64,000 bases of DNA, taken from assembly GCF_009908295.1 (NCBI RefSeq), contig NZ_JAAALO010000013.1:62001-126000 (forward strand), read 5' to 3'. Positions 42,437 to 51,014 of the stretch are shown here, in pieces. The first letter of the stretch is position 1. Each line of letters starts with the position of its first letter. The notes below the pieces were generated by a model. The model was given only the letters and a program-made list of their open reading frames with translations, made no database searches and was not told the origin of the DNA. This DNA is from Micromonospora rubida. Its GTDB lineage: Bacteria > Actinomycetota > Actinomycetes > Mycobacteriales > Micromonosporaceae. Made by a program: the position numbers and the translations under genes.

Positions 42437-43441
42437 GTGGATGCTGAGCAGGACATGCGTTCGACCCCCACCGACGGCGGGTTGCGCTCCGCGGTGGTGG
42501 TCAACCCGGTGAAGGTGACCGATCTCGACGAGCTACGCGAGACCGTCGACGCCGCCCTCACCGCCGCCGGCTGGCCCGAGCCGCTGTGGTTCGAGACCAC
42601 CCCCGACGACCCGGGCCGAGGTCAGACCGAGGAGGCCGTCAAGGCGGGCGTCGACGTGGTCTTCGCCTGCGGCGGGGACGGCACCGTGATGTCCTGCGTC
42701 AGCGGCCTGGTCGGCACCGACGTGGCCCTGGCCGTCCTGCCCCAGGGCACCGGCAACCTGCTCGCCGCCAACCTCGGCCTCTCCACCGACCTGGCCGCCG
42801 GGCTGGAGGTGGCCGTCGAGCGGGGGCGCCGGCAGCTCGACGTCGGCGAGGTCGAGGACAACTACTTCACCGTCATGGCCGGGATGGGCTTCGACGCGCA
42901 GATGCTCGACGCCACCTCGGAGACCACCAAGGCCCGCATCGGCTGGCCCGCGTACGTCGTGGGGGCCGCCCGGCACCTGCGGGACCGGCCGATGAAGGTC
43001 TCCATCCGCATCGACGACCGGCCGCGGTTGCGCCGCCGGGCCCGCTCGGTGCTGGTCGCCAACGTCGGCCGGCTCCAGGGCGGGGTCACCCTGCTCCCCG
43101 GCGCCGAACCGGACGACGGCTGGCTCGACGTCGCCGTGCTCACCCCGCGCACGCTGCGGCACTGGCTGGCCATGGGCTGGGCGCTGGCCCGCCGCCAGGG
43201 CAGCGTGCCCCGGATGGAGGTCTTCCGCGCCCGCCGGGTGGAGATCACCAGCAACCGGGCCCAGCCGCGCGAGCTCGACGGCGACCTTATCTCCCCCGGG
43301 CGGCGGCTCGTGGCCGAGATCCGTCCCCGCGCCCTGTGGCTCTGCGTGCCGCAGCCCGAGGAGACGCCCGACCTGGCCGTCGACGCCTCCGCAGCCGGAG
43401 AGCGGGGCGAGGAGCTGGTCGAGGAGGCCCGACGTGAGTAG
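42437..43441 (+). CDS. diacylglycerol/lipid kinase family protein
   Basis: 334 residues from GTG 42437, no ribosome site, possibly leaderless. Catalytic nucleotide motif CGGDGTVM near 77-84 and LPQGTGNLLAANLGL near 100 are signatures of the DagK/YegS/sphingosine-kinase fold. Phosphorylates a lipid alcohol, substrate not deducible. It overlaps the downstream BrkB gene by eight bases, so the two are probably one membrane-lipid operon. Confidence 0.9.
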   Translation: MDAEQDMRSTPTDGGLRSAVVVNPVKVTDLDELRETVDAALTAAGWPEPLWFETTPDDPGRGQTEEAVKAGVDVVFACGGDGTVMSCVSGLVGTDVALAVLPQGTGNLLAANLGLSTDLAAGLEVAVERGRRQLDVGEVEDNYFTVMAGMGFDAQMLDATSETTKARIGWPAYVVGAARHLRDRPMKVSIRIDDRPRLRRRARSVLVANVGRLQGGVTLLPGAEPDDGWLDVAVLTPRTLRHWLAMGWALARRQGSVPRMEVFRARRVEITSNRAQPRELDGDLISPGRRLVAEIRPRALWLCVPQPEETPDLAVDASAAGERGEELVEEARRE

Positions 43442-44435
43442 CACCAGGATGGTGCCGGAGACCCGGCTCATGACCGACGAGGAGCTGTCGGCCGACGACG
43501 CCTGGCACACCCTGCGCCGGCAGGGCGGCTGGTGCCTGCTGCGGGACGCGTTCGTCCGGTTCCGCTACGGCGACGGGTTCAGCCACTCCCGGGCGTTCGC
43601 GTTGCAGCTCTGTCTCGCCGTGGTGCCGTTCCTGATCGCCCTCACCGGCCTGATCACCGACCTCGGCGCCGGCGCGGGCGGCGAGGTGGTCGCCGACACC
43701 GTCCTCGCCCTGACCCCCGGGCAGAGCGATGCGATGGTGGCGGATCTGCTGGTCGACAGCGAGCGCACCGAGGACGCCGGCGAGTTGGCACTGACCCTCG
43801 GCCTACTCACCGGCCTCTTCGCGCTCACCACCACCATGGCGCAGATCGAGCGGGGCGCGAACCGGATCTACGGCGTCGAGCGGGACCGCCCGGCGTTGTG
43901 GAAGTACCTGCGCGCCGCCGTGCTCGCGGTCGTCGCCGGCGTCCCGGCGCTGACCGGCTTCCTGATCCTCGTCGGCGGCGGGGCGATGGGCGACTCGGTG
44001 CGGCGGCACTACGACTGGGGCGAGTTCGCCCACGGCGCGTGGGAGTTGGTCCGCTGGCCGTTGAGCCTCGGGCTGACCGTGCTCGCCGTGGCCATGCTGT
44101 TCCGGCACGCCCCCCGGCGCAAGCAGCCCGGCCTGTCCTGGCTGTTCTTCGGCGCCGGCATCGCCACCGCGCTGTGGTGGCTGGCCAGCCTGCTGCTCGC
44201 CGTGTACGTGCAGGTCAGCGAAGGGTTCGGGCAGACGTACGGGGCGCTCACCGGGATGATGGCGCTGCTGCTCTGGGCCAACCTCACCGGGATGGCGCTG
44301 TTCGGCGGGCTGGCCTTCGCCGCCCAGTTGGAGGCGATGCGGATCGGCGTACGGGAGCCGGCCCAACCGGACCGGTGGCAGCCCGAGGCCGAGCGCGAGG
44401 AGATCCACGACACCGGCGAGATGACCTCGCTCTGA
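43434..44435 (+). CDS. YihY/BrkB-family inner membrane protein
   Basis: 333 residues from GTG 43434, overlapping the lipid kinase gene by eight bases. Six hydrophobic helices with family motifs SHSRAFALQLCLAVVPFLIAL at the start, NRIYGVERDRPALWKYL in the middle, and YGALTGMMALLLWANLTGMALFGG near the end. BrkB/YihY proteins are conserved membrane proteins of unclear mechanism. A polar tail rich in Glu and Asp ends the protein. Confidence 0.9.
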   Translation: MSSTRMVPETRLMTDEELSADDAWHTLRRQGGWCLLRDAFVRFRYGDGFSHSRAFALQLCLAVVPFLIALTGLITDLGAGAGGEVVADTVLALTPGQSDAMVADLLVDSERTEDAGELALTLGLLTGLFALTTTMAQIERGANRIYGVERDRPALWKYLRAAVLAVVAGVPALTGFLILVGGGAMGDSVRRHYDWGEFAHGAWELVRWPLSLGLTVLAVAMLFRHAPRRKQPGLSWLFFGAGIATALWWLASLLLAVYVQVSEGFGQTYGALTGMMALLLWANLTGMALFGGLAFAAQLEAMRIGVREPAQPDRWQPEAEREEIHDTGEMTSL

Positions 44436-44456
44436 CCCCGTCGGCGACACCCCACG

Positions 44457-44482
44457 GTGTACGCGACCCGCGAACCGGGTAA
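44457..44482 (+). promoter_or_regulatory. candidate SigB-type promoter ahead of the PAP2 gene
   Basis: GTGT (44457-44460), 16 bases, GGGTAA (44477-44482), 35 bp before the start. Fits GNNT-N16-GGGTA except that the last base is A. Confidence 0.3.
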
Positions 44483-44516
44483 ACCGCCTCGCCAGGACAG
44501 ACAAGGGAGGTGCGGG

Positions 44517-46007
44517 ATGACCGCGGTCAAAGAGGCGGTGCGGCGACCACTCGGCCATTTCGCTGAGCGGAGCATCGCCGGGCTGGTGGCCGTCGGCGGC
44601 GCGGGGGTCGCCTTCGGCCTGCTGCTGATGCTCGTACGCTTCCACTGGAGCCCGCTGAACGACGCCGACCACGAGGTCGCGGAGTGGTTCAACGGGCTCG
44701 TCGCGCCGCACGGCGCCCTGGTGACCGTGCTCCAGGCGGTCACCGATCTCGGCGGGCGGCCGGTGCTGATCTGGCTGGTCAGCGTCGCCGTGATCGGGCT
44801 GCTGATCCGGCGCCAGGCCCGGCTGGCCGTCTACCTGATCATCACCGGGGTCGGCGGGCTGATCCTCGACCCGTCGCTGAAGGCCGTGGTCGGTCGGCTC
44901 CGCCCGGTGGTGGACGTGCCGATCGCCAGCGCCCCCGGCAACAGCTTCCCCAGCGGCCACGCCCTCGGCTCGTTCGTCGCGTACGGTGCGCTGCTGCTGG
45001 TGTTCCTGCCGGCCATGGCGCCCCGCTGGCGCAAGCCGGCGATCGCCATCGCCGCCGCGCTGGTGGCGCTGGTCGGGCTGACCCGGATCGCGCTGGGCGT
45101 GCACTACGTCTCGGACGTGATCGGCGGCTGGCTGCTCGGCGCGGCCTGGTTGGGCATCACCGCGTACGCCTTCCGGCTGTGGCGGCGCGAGCGCGGCCGG
45201 CCGGTGCCGCCGCTGACCGAGGGCCTGGAGCCCGAGGCGGGGCACGACATCGCCCCCGCCCCGGCCGAGGAGCACGTGCTGGACCACCCCCGCTCCACCG
45301 TCGCCGAGCTGCTGGTCGGCTGGGTGCTGGTGTTCGGCGCGCTGTACGCCTTCGGCACGTTCGTCAGCTACCACGCCAAGGACACCTTCTTCGGCACCCT
45401 GGACACCGAGATCCCGCGCTGGTTCGCCGAGCGGCACACCGACACGCTGACCGACGTGAGCTGGTGGTGGAGCAAGCTCGGCGACACCCACGCGATCCTG
45501 ATCGTCTCGCTGGTGTTCTGCCCGCTGGTGCTCGCCGTGTGGCGACGCTGGCGACCGGTGCTCTTCGTGGCGCTGGCGATGTTCGGCGAGCTGACCCTCT
45601 TCCTCGCCTCCGCCCACGTCGTCGACCGGCCCCGCCCGCCGGTGGAGAACCTGGACGGGCAGATGCCGACCTCGTCGTTTCCGTCCGGGCACATCGCCGC
45701 CACCATCTGCCTCTGGCTCGCCATCGCGGTCATCGTGTTCCCCCGCACCGACCGCTGGTGGCGGTGGATCTTCGTGGCCCTGGCCGTGATCATGCCGGTC
45801 GGCGTGGCCACCTCTCGGATGTACCGGGGCATGCACCACCCCACCGACTTCATGGGCGCGATCCTGCTCAGCGCCCTGTGGATCGGCCTGCTCTACTGGG
45901 CGATCCGCCCCAACGCCGACCTGGCCGAGGGCAACCAGCCGGCCATCAACTCCGAGCAGGTCGACGAGCTGGACGACGAGCTGGCCAAGGCCGGCCGGCC
46001 GGACTGA
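44517..46007 (+). CDS. double PAP2 (phosphatidate phosphatase) membrane protein
   Basis: 496 residues from ATG 44517 with AAGGGAGGTG eight bases upstream. Two complete PAP2 units in one chain. The first has KxxxxxxRP-like KAVVGRLRP, SFPSGHALGS and RIALGVHYVSDV. The second has VDRPRPP, SFPSGHIAAT and SRMYRGMHHPTDF. Each unit keeps its phosphatase histidines, so both could be active. Predicted 10-12 helices. Removes phosphate from lipid or undecaprenyl substrates. The tandem arrangement is an internal duplication and less common than single PAP2 proteins. Confidence 0.9.
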   Translation: MTAVKEAVRRPLGHFAERSIAGLVAVGGAGVAFGLLLMLVRFHWSPLNDADHEVAEWFNGLVAPHGALVTVLQAVTDLGGRPVLIWLVSVAVIGLLIRRQARLAVYLIITGVGGLILDPSLKAVVGRLRPVVDVPIASAPGNSFPSGHALGSFVAYGALLLVFLPAMAPRWRKPAIAIAAALVALVGLTRIALGVHYVSDVIGGWLLGAAWLGITAYAFRLWRRERGRPVPPLTEGLEPEAGHDIAPAPAEEHVLDHPRSTVAELLVGWVLVFGALYAFGTFVSYHAKDTFFGTLDTEIPRWFAERHTDTLTDVSWWWSKLGDTHAILIVSLVFCPLVLAVWRRWRPVLFVALAMFGELTLFLASAHVVDRPRPPVENLDGQMPTSSFPSGHIAATICLWLAIAVIVFPRTDRWWRWIFVALAVIMPVGVATSRMYRGMHHPTDFMGAILLSALWIGLLYWAIRPNADLAEGNQPAINSEQVDELDDELAKAGRPD

Positions 46008-46015
46008 CCCGCGCC

Positions 46016-46819
46016 ATGCTGCGGCTGATGACCTGGAACATCAAGACCGGCGGCCGGGACCGGACCGGTCCCGGCCGGCTGGACCGGGTGGCCCGGGTCG
46101 TCGCCGCGCAGCGGCCGGACCTGCTGGCCGTGCAGGAGCTGCGCGGCTTCGACTCCGGCGACGTGCTGGCCGGCTTCGCCGCCGAGGTGGGCATGTGGCC
46201 GTACCTGGCCCGGTCCTGCCTCGGCCAGCCGGTGGCCGTGCTGGTCCGTCCGCCGCTGCGGGTCCGCGCGGCGGGCCCGGTCCGCCGGCCGTTCCACCAC
46301 GCCGCCGTACGGGTCACCGTGGCCACCGACGCCGGGCCGTTCACCGTGCTCGCCGCCCACCTCGACCCGTACACCGGGCTGCGGAGGCGGGTCGAGGCCG
46401 GCTGGCTGGCCGCCGCCGTCCGCCGGGCACCCGGGGAGCTGGCGCTGCTGGCCGGGGACCTGAACACCCTCGACCCGGGCACCGACCACACCGCCCGGGT
46501 CGCCCGGCTGTCGTCCGCGTACCGCCGCCGTCACCTGCGCCGGGACGGTCGCACGGTGGAGACCCGGGCGGTGGCCCGACTCGCCGCCGCCGACCTGGTC
46601 GACCTGCACGCCGCGCTCGCGCCCGGCGACGAAGGGCTGACCGCGCCCACGCGACACGGCGGCGGTGCCGAGTTCTCCGGCATGCGGCTGGACTACCTGT
46701 TCGCCACCCCGACGCTGGCCCGGCTGGTCCGGTCCTGCGAGGTGCGGCGCGGCGGTGAGACCGAGTACGCCTCCGACCACTATCCGGTGCTCGCCGAGCT
46801 CGACCTGAACCCGGCCTGA
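46016..46819 (+). CDS. endonuclease/exonuclease/phosphatase family protein
   Basis: 267 residues from ATG 46016, eight bases after the PAP2 stop. Motifs of the DNase I-like fold in order: MTWNIKTGG (metal), VQELRG (catalytic Glu), AAHLDPY, AGDLNTLDPGTD (Asp/Asn) and ASDHYPVLAEL (final Asp-His). Substrate could be DNA or a phosphoester. No signal peptide, so probably cytoplasmic. Likely in the PAP2 operon. Confidence 0.88.
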   Translation: MLRLMTWNIKTGGRDRTGPGRLDRVARVVAAQRPDLLAVQELRGFDSGDVLAGFAAEVGMWPYLARSCLGQPVAVLVRPPLRVRAAGPVRRPFHHAAVRVTVATDAGPFTVLAAHLDPYTGLRRRVEAGWLAAAVRRAPGELALLAGDLNTLDPGTDHTARVARLSSAYRRRHLRRDGRTVETRAVARLAAADLVDLHAALAPGDEGLTAPTRHGGGAEFSGMRLDYLFATPTLARLVRSCEVRRGGETEYASDHYPVLAELDLNPA

Positions 46820-47156
46820 CCAGCACGCGCCCCGGCCCCGGCCCTCGGCCCCCGGCCCGGCGTGCCCTTCCGGAACGATCACTATCGCCGGAGCCTTCTA
46901 CGTCGTGCCGTCGCCTTCTCGCTGCCGGCGCTCTCGACGCTCGGCCCGTGAACGCCGCCCCGACCGGGCAACTGAAACCGCATGCGCTGCTCGCCGTGAT
47001 CGCCCGGGGCGTGGCCCCGGCCGTGGTGCTGCCCGTGCAGCTGCCCGGGGAACCGCTGGCCGCCTCCACCGGTCGCCGCACCGTCAACCTCCCCTACGGG
47101 CTGCTGCTCCGTCCGGCCACCCACCCACCCCGCCCCCTCTCCACCCCCCGTACCCC

Positions 47157-47381
47157 GTCGATCTTGCACTTCGGGCCCCGGCGGCTCCGTACCCCGTCGA
47201 TCTTGCACTTCGGGCCCCGGCGGCTCCGTACCCCGTCGATCTTGCACTTCTGGCCCGCTGGCCCCGGATTCCGTCGATCATGCACTTCTGGCCCGCTGGC
47301 CCCGGATTCCGTCGATCATGCACTTCGGGCCCCGACCAAAGGGGCAAAAACCCCATTGCCGGGGCCGGAAGTGCAAGATCG
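47157..47381. repeat. five tandem 38-39-bp repeats plus an inverted copy
   Basis: Units begin with GTCGATC at 47157, 47196, 47235, 47273 and 47311 (periods 39, 39, 38, 38). All carry TGCACTTC. Units 1-2 end in CGGCGGCTCCGTACCCC, units 4-5 use CATGCACTT, and unit 3 is a hybrid. A single inverted copy (GGGGCCGGAAGTGCAAGATC, 47361-47380) can pair with unit 5 around a GGGG-caaaaa-CCCC core. Confidence 0.8.
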
Positions 47382-47488
47382 CGGTGAGCGGTGAGCGGTG
47401 AGCGGTGAGCGGTGAGCGGTGAGCGGTGAGCGGTGAGCGGTGAGCGGGGTGTGGGGTGCGGGGGGTGAGCGGGGTGAGCGGTGAGCGG
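47381..47488. repeat. GCGGTGA heptamer tandem array
   Basis: Nine perfect GCGGTGA copies (47381-47443) followed by degenerate copies to about 47488. A microsatellite-like array, likely variable in length between strains. Confidence 0.85.
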
Positions 47489-47507
47489 GGTGGGGGTGGG
47501 AGTGGGG

Positions 47508-47627
47508 TTAGAGGAGGAGGTTGAGGAGGACGGTCAGGGCGATCGAGGCCAGGACCGAGAAGAGGATCATCAGGAGGCAGCCGAGGCCACCGCCGAGCGG
47601 GCGGATCTCCGTGTTGCCGATGCGCAT
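47508..47627 (-). CDS. 39-residue membrane peptide
   Basis: ATG 47627 with AAGGA six bases upstream, stop TAA. Sequence starts MRIGNTEIRPLGGGLGC, then one hydrophobic helix (LLMILFSVLASIALTVLLNLLL). It has the basic-loop-plus-helix layout of a conserved small membrane protein. Below usual annotation length cut-offs. Function unknown. Confidence 0.6.
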   Translation of the reverse strand: MRIGNTEIRPLGGGLGCLLMILFSVLASIALTVLLNLLL

Positions 47628-47640
47628 GGCGGTCCTTGTC

Positions 47641-47859
47641 CTAGTGCGAGGCGAGCAGGGCGCGTACCGCTGCGGCGACCTCGGACGGGGCGGTGGTGGC
47701 GACCCAGACGTCGCGGAGCAGGATCGGGGCCTGCAACGGCGCCTCGCGCAGGGTGTCGACCAGCCAGCGGCCGAACTGTGCTAGCTGGGTGCGGGCGGCC
47801 GGGTCGCTGGTCGGCCCGGCCAGCACCAGCGCCCGGACCCGCCCGGGGTGGGGAGAGCC
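47641..47859 (-). pseudogene. C-terminal remnant of an alpha/beta hydrolase
   Basis: The frame reads HPGRVRALVLAGPTSDPAAR... then WLVDTLREAPLQAPILLRDVWVATT and ends at a stop at 47641. That is the segment following the nucleophile elbow in alpha/beta hydrolases. No elbow or upstream half exists on either strand, so the gene is truncated. The repeat arrays lie on the far side of the adjacent small gene. Confidence 0.5.
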
Positions 47860-47907
47860 GCACCGGCGGGACCGCAGCGGACGGGCTCCTCGGCCGGACC
47901 GTGGCCG

Positions 47908-48870
47908 TCACAGCTCGCGGAGCCGGGGCAGCAGCTCCTCTCGGGCCCAGTCCAGGAACATCGGCTGGGTGTCGCCGCCGATCTGGACGAGCGCGACGTG
48001 GGTGAAGCCGGCGTCGACGAACTTCTTGAACGCCTCCACGTGCCGGTCGACGTCCGGGCCGCAGGAGATCCCCTCGGCGACGTCCTCCTCGCTGACGAAC
48101 TGGGTCGCGGCGGCGAACGAGTCCGGCCCGGGCAGGTCGGCGTTGACCTTCCAGCCCATCCCGAACCAGCGGAACTGGTCGTGCGCGATCTTGCGGCACT
48201 CCGCCTCGTCCGGGCCGTAGCAGATTGCCACCTGGCCGTACCGGGGCTGGCCCGCGCCGCCCGCCTCGTCGTACATCTGAATGATGTGCGGGTCGGGTTC
48301 GGTGGCGACGATCCCGTCCGCGTAGTCGGCCGCGAGCGTCGCCGACTGCCGGCCGGACGCGGCGACGGCCATCGGCACCGGCTGGCCGGGCCGGTCCCAG
48401 ACGTACGCGTCGGGCACGTCGTAGTGGTTACCGGAGAAGGTCAGTGTTTCGCCGTTGAGCAGCGGCCGGATGATCTGCAACGCCTCCTCGAACATCTCGT
48501 GCCGCTGCTGCACGTGCGGCCAGCCGCCGACGACGTGCTCGTTGAGGTTCTCCCCGGCACCCAGGCCGAGGGTGAACCGGCCGTCCGACAGAACCCCGAT
48601 CGTGCTGGCCTTCTGCGCCACGACGGCGGGGTGGTAGCGGCGGATCGGGCAGGTCACGAAGGACATCAGCTCGGCCCGGCTGGTGGCGTGGGCGACCGCG
48701 CCGAGCACCGACCAGGCGTACGGGGCGTGGCCCTGGGAGTCCAGCCAGGGGTAGTAGTGGTCGGAGATCACGAGCTGGTCGAAGCCGGCGGCCTCGGCGC
48801 GCACCGCGTGGTCCACCAGTTCTTTGGGGCCGGCCTGCTCGCACATCAGGGTGTAACCGACGTTGACCAT
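47908..48870 (-). CDS. F420-dependent LLM-class oxidoreductase (TIGR03557-like)
   Basis: 320 residues from ATG 48870 with AAAGGAG nine bases upstream. Bacterial luciferase-like TIM barrel: GYTLMCEQAGP at the start, ISDHYYPWLDSQGHAPYAWSVLGA, and GLGAGENLNEHVVG with family-typical spacing, as in the F420-dependent glucose-6-phosphate dehydrogenase-like group. Uses cofactor F420, the usual hydride carrier in actinobacteria. Substrate unknown. Confidence 0.9.
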   Translation of the reverse strand: MVNVGYTLMCEQAGPKELVDHAVRAEAAGFDQLVISDHYYPWLDSQGHAPYAWSVLGAVAHATSRAELMSFVTCPIRRYHPAVVAQKASTIGVLSDGRFTLGLGAGENLNEHVVGGWPHVQQRHEMFEEALQIIRPLLNGETLTFSGNHYDVPDAYVWDRPGQPVPMAVAASGRQSATLAADYADGIVATEPDPHIIQMYDEAGGAGQPRYGQVAICYGPDEAECRKIAHDQFRWFGMGWKVNADLPGPDSFAAATQFVSEEDVAEGISCGPDVDRHVEAFKKFVDAGFTHVALVQIGGDTQPMFLDWAREELLPRLREL

Positions 48871-49037
48871 CGCGGCATCTCCTTTGCTCTCCCGATCGTC
48901 CCCGGATACCCCGACCGCCGGTCACCAACCCTCGAATCCTCTTCGCCCCCACCCCGCCCCGCCCCCACCCCGCCCCCGCCCACCCCGCCCCCGCCCACCC
49001 CGCCCCCGCCCACCCCGCCTGTGCCCGCGCTTTCTGA

Positions 49038-49075
49038 GAAAGAGTGGTCATTCCGGCGAGGATGGCCACTCTTTC
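49038..49075. repeat. hairpin (13 of 14 bp) of REP-like type
   Basis: GAAAGAGTGGTCAT (49038-49051) pairs with 49062-49075 with one mismatch. Its core AGTGG/CCACT also appears in the hairpin at 60555-60614. Confidence 0.55.
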
Positions 49076-49107
49076 CGTGAACGAGTGGGGTGCACGGAGG
49101 GCGAGGC

Positions 49108-49119
49108 TTAACCGGTTCA
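49108..49119. promoter_or_regulatory. upstream AACCGGTT palindrome
   Basis: TTAACCGGTTCA, a LacI-type half-symmetric palindrome 167 bp upstream of the promoter-proximal copy. Could serve as an auxiliary operator for looping. Confidence 0.4.
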
Positions 49120-49274
49120 GGTGGATGGTGCAGCCTTTCCCGGTGGGGGCGGTGGTCTCCGGGGCGGGGGTGGGGTGTCTTGCGAGGGGTGCCGCTGGTT
49201 GTTCGGCCGGGCCCGGGTAGGTGTCGCAGGCGTGCGGGCCGCCAACGGGACTTGACCGTCGATCGGCCATTCAC

Positions 49275-49311
49275 TGAACCGGTTGCTCCGGGCGGGTCAT
49301 CGGCCTACGCT
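49275..49311 (+). promoter_or_regulatory. mannanase promoter with operator over the -35
   Basis: TTGCTC (49283-49288), 17 bases, TACGCT (49306-49311). The palindrome TGAACCGGTTGC (49275-49286) overlaps the -35. Layout of a LacI/GntR-type repressor site responsive to sugars. Leader about 107 nt. Confidence 0.5.
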
Positions 49312-49424
49312 GATCCCTGCGCCGTCGGGAGCCGGACGGGCGGCTGACGGGCCAGTCGCCTTCCTGTCGTCACCACCACCGCACCCCCGCTTGGGCACGG
49401 GGGTGACCCTCCCTGAGGAAGGCC

Positions 49425-50783
49425 ATGAGAAAACGTCTCTCCGTCGCGGGCATCGCCCTGCTGACGGTCCTCGCCGCCGTGTTCGCCTTCGGGCAGCCGG
49501 CGCACGCCGCCGCCGGCTTCTCGGTCGCCAACGGCAAGCTGTACGACGCCAACGGCAACGAGTTCGTCATGCGCGGCGTCAACCACGCCCACACCTGGTA
49601 CCAGCAGCAGACCAGCTCCTTCGCCAACATCAAGGCGCTCGGCGCGAACACCGTGCGGGTGGTGCTGGCCAGCGGCGACCGCTGGGCCAAGAACGACGCC
49701 GCCGACGTCGCCAACGTCATCTCGCTGTGCAAGGCCAACAAGCTGATCTGCGTGTTGGAGGTGCACGACACCACCGGGTACGGCGAGCAGAGCGGCGCGA
49801 TCACCCTGGACCGGGCGGTCGACTACTGGCTGAGCATCTCCAGCGCCCTCGCCGGCCAGGAGAAGTACGTCATCGTCAACATCGGCAACGAGCCGTACGG
49901 CAACCAGGGCTACGGCACGTGGGCGACCGACTCGGCCAACGCGATCAAGCGGCTGCGCACCGCCGGCCTGACCCACACCATCATGGTCGACGCCCCGAAC
50001 TGGGGCCAGGACTGGTCGTTCACCATGCGCGACAACGCCGCGTCGGTCTTCGCGGCCGACCCGCAGAAGAACACCGTCTTCTCGATCCACATGTACGGCG
50101 TCTTCGACACCGCTGCGGAGATCAGCGACTACCTCGGCCGGTTCCGCACCGCGAAGCTGCCGATCGTGGTCGGCGAGTTCGGCTTCGACCACTCCGACGG
50201 CAACCCGGACGAGGACACCATCCTGTCGTACACGCAGGCCAACGGGATCGGCTACCTCGGCTGGTCGTGGAGCGGCAACGGCGGCGGCGTCGAGTACCTC
50301 GACATGGCCACCAACTTCAACCCGGCGGCCCTGACCACCTGGGGTCAGCGGATCTTCAACGGTGCCAACGGGATCAGGGCGACCGCGAAGGAGGCCTCGG
50401 TGTACGGCGGGGTCACCCCGACCACTCCGCCCCCGACCACTCCGCCCCCGACCACCCCGCCGCCCACCACGCCCCCGCCGACCGGCGGCTGCGCGGCGAC
50501 GTACACGATCGTCAACCAGTGGCAGGGCGGCTTCCAGGGCGAGGTCAAGGTGACCGCCGGCTCCGCCGCGATCACCGGCTGGACGACGAGGTGGACGTAC
50601 GCCAACGGCCAGACCGTCACCCAGTCCTGGAATGCCACGGTGACCAGCAGCGGGGCGGCCGTGACCGCCCGCAACGTGGCCTACAACGGCAGGCTCGGCG
50701 CCGGGGCCAGCACCAGCTTCGGCTTCCTCGGCAGCGTGGGCGGCACCAACGCCGTCCCCGCCGTCACCTGCACCGCGAGCTGA
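49425..50783 (+). CDS. secreted GH5 endo-beta-1,4-mannanase with CBM2
   Basis: 452 residues from ATG 49425 with GAGGAAGG upstream. Signal peptide 1-29 (QPAHAAA). GH5 catalytic domain about 31-330: GVNHAHTWY, acid/base Glu156 in NIGNEPYG and nucleophile Glu251 in VVGEFGFDHS. LEVHDTTGYGE and MVDAPNWGQDW match actinobacterial subfamily-8 mannanases rather than cellulases. A PTTPPPTTPPP linker leads to a C-terminal CBM2 (about 350-452, Trp-rich, CAATY...CTAS). Secreted, cuts mannan or galactomannan. The nearby alpha-galactosidase would remove side groups. Confidence 0.9.
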   Translation: MRKRLSVAGIALLTVLAAVFAFGQPAHAAAGFSVANGKLYDANGNEFVMRGVNHAHTWYQQQTSSFANIKALGANTVRVVLASGDRWAKNDAADVANVISLCKANKLICVLEVHDTTGYGEQSGAITLDRAVDYWLSISSALAGQEKYVIVNIGNEPYGNQGYGTWATDSANAIKRLRTAGLTHTIMVDAPNWGQDWSFTMRDNAASVFAADPQKNTVFSIHMYGVFDTAAEISDYLGRFRTAKLPIVVGEFGFDHSDGNPDEDTILSYTQANGIGYLGWSWSGNGGGVEYLDMATNFNPAALTTWGQRIFNGANGIRATAKEASVYGGVTPTTPPPTTPPPTTPPPTTPPPTGGCAATYTIVNQWQGGFQGEVKVTAGSAAITGWTTRWTYANGQTVTQSWNATVTSSGAAVTARNVAYNGRLGAGASTSFGFLGSVGGTNAVPAVTCTAS

Positions 50784-50904
50784 CCGACCGAAGCCACCGG
50801 TGGCCGGGTCCGCACGGGCCCGGCCACCTCCCGTCCGGTACGCGGGCGGCGGCGAATCCCCCGCCAGGTCCTCCGGGTACGTCGACCGTCACCTCGGCGG
50901 CGGG

Positions 50905-51014
50905 GTGGGGCGCCCGGGCTCAGCCGGCCGGTCCGTCGAGGCGGGCGGCCCTGATCCGCGTGGGGCGCCCGGGCTCAGCCGGCCGGTCCGTCGAGGCGGG
51001 CGGCCCGCATCCGC
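50905..51014. repeat. 55-bp tandem duplication at the sigma-factor 3' end
   Basis: Two adjacent 55-bp copies (50905-50959 and 50960-51014) differ at two bases. The second covers the last codons and stop of the sigma-factor gene, so the first is a copy left outside the gene. Confidence 0.8.

Larger units (their letters stand above)
46820..47507. other. repeat-rich intergenic region
   Basis: Gene-poor 688 bp. The part at 46948-47130 keeps an open frame (NAAPTGQLKPHALLAVIARG...) that may be a decayed gene end. The rest is the 38-39-bp array and the heptamer array described separately. Confidence 0.5.
48871..49424. other. intergenic region with repeats and mannanase control sites
   Basis: 554 bp without a gene. 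It holds about four 15-bp CCCCGCCCCCGCCCA units (48968-49020), a hairpin at 49038-49075, and two AACCGGTT palindromes of which the second overlaps the mannanase promoter. Confidence 0.6.

Noticed and set aside
47157..47381. CRISPR array
   Set aside because: Units abut each other with no variable spacers, and no cas genes are present.
46948..47394. plus-strand open frame with repeated ILHFGPRRL
   Set aside because: The repeated part simply translates the 39-bp array. There is no ribosome site, and only the first 60 codons could be an old gene end.
49425..50783. cellulase assignment of the GH5 protein
   Set aside because: GVNHAHTWY, LEVHDTTGYGE and VDAPNWGQDW fit actinobacterial mannanases better. 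A cellulase activity is still possible but less likely.
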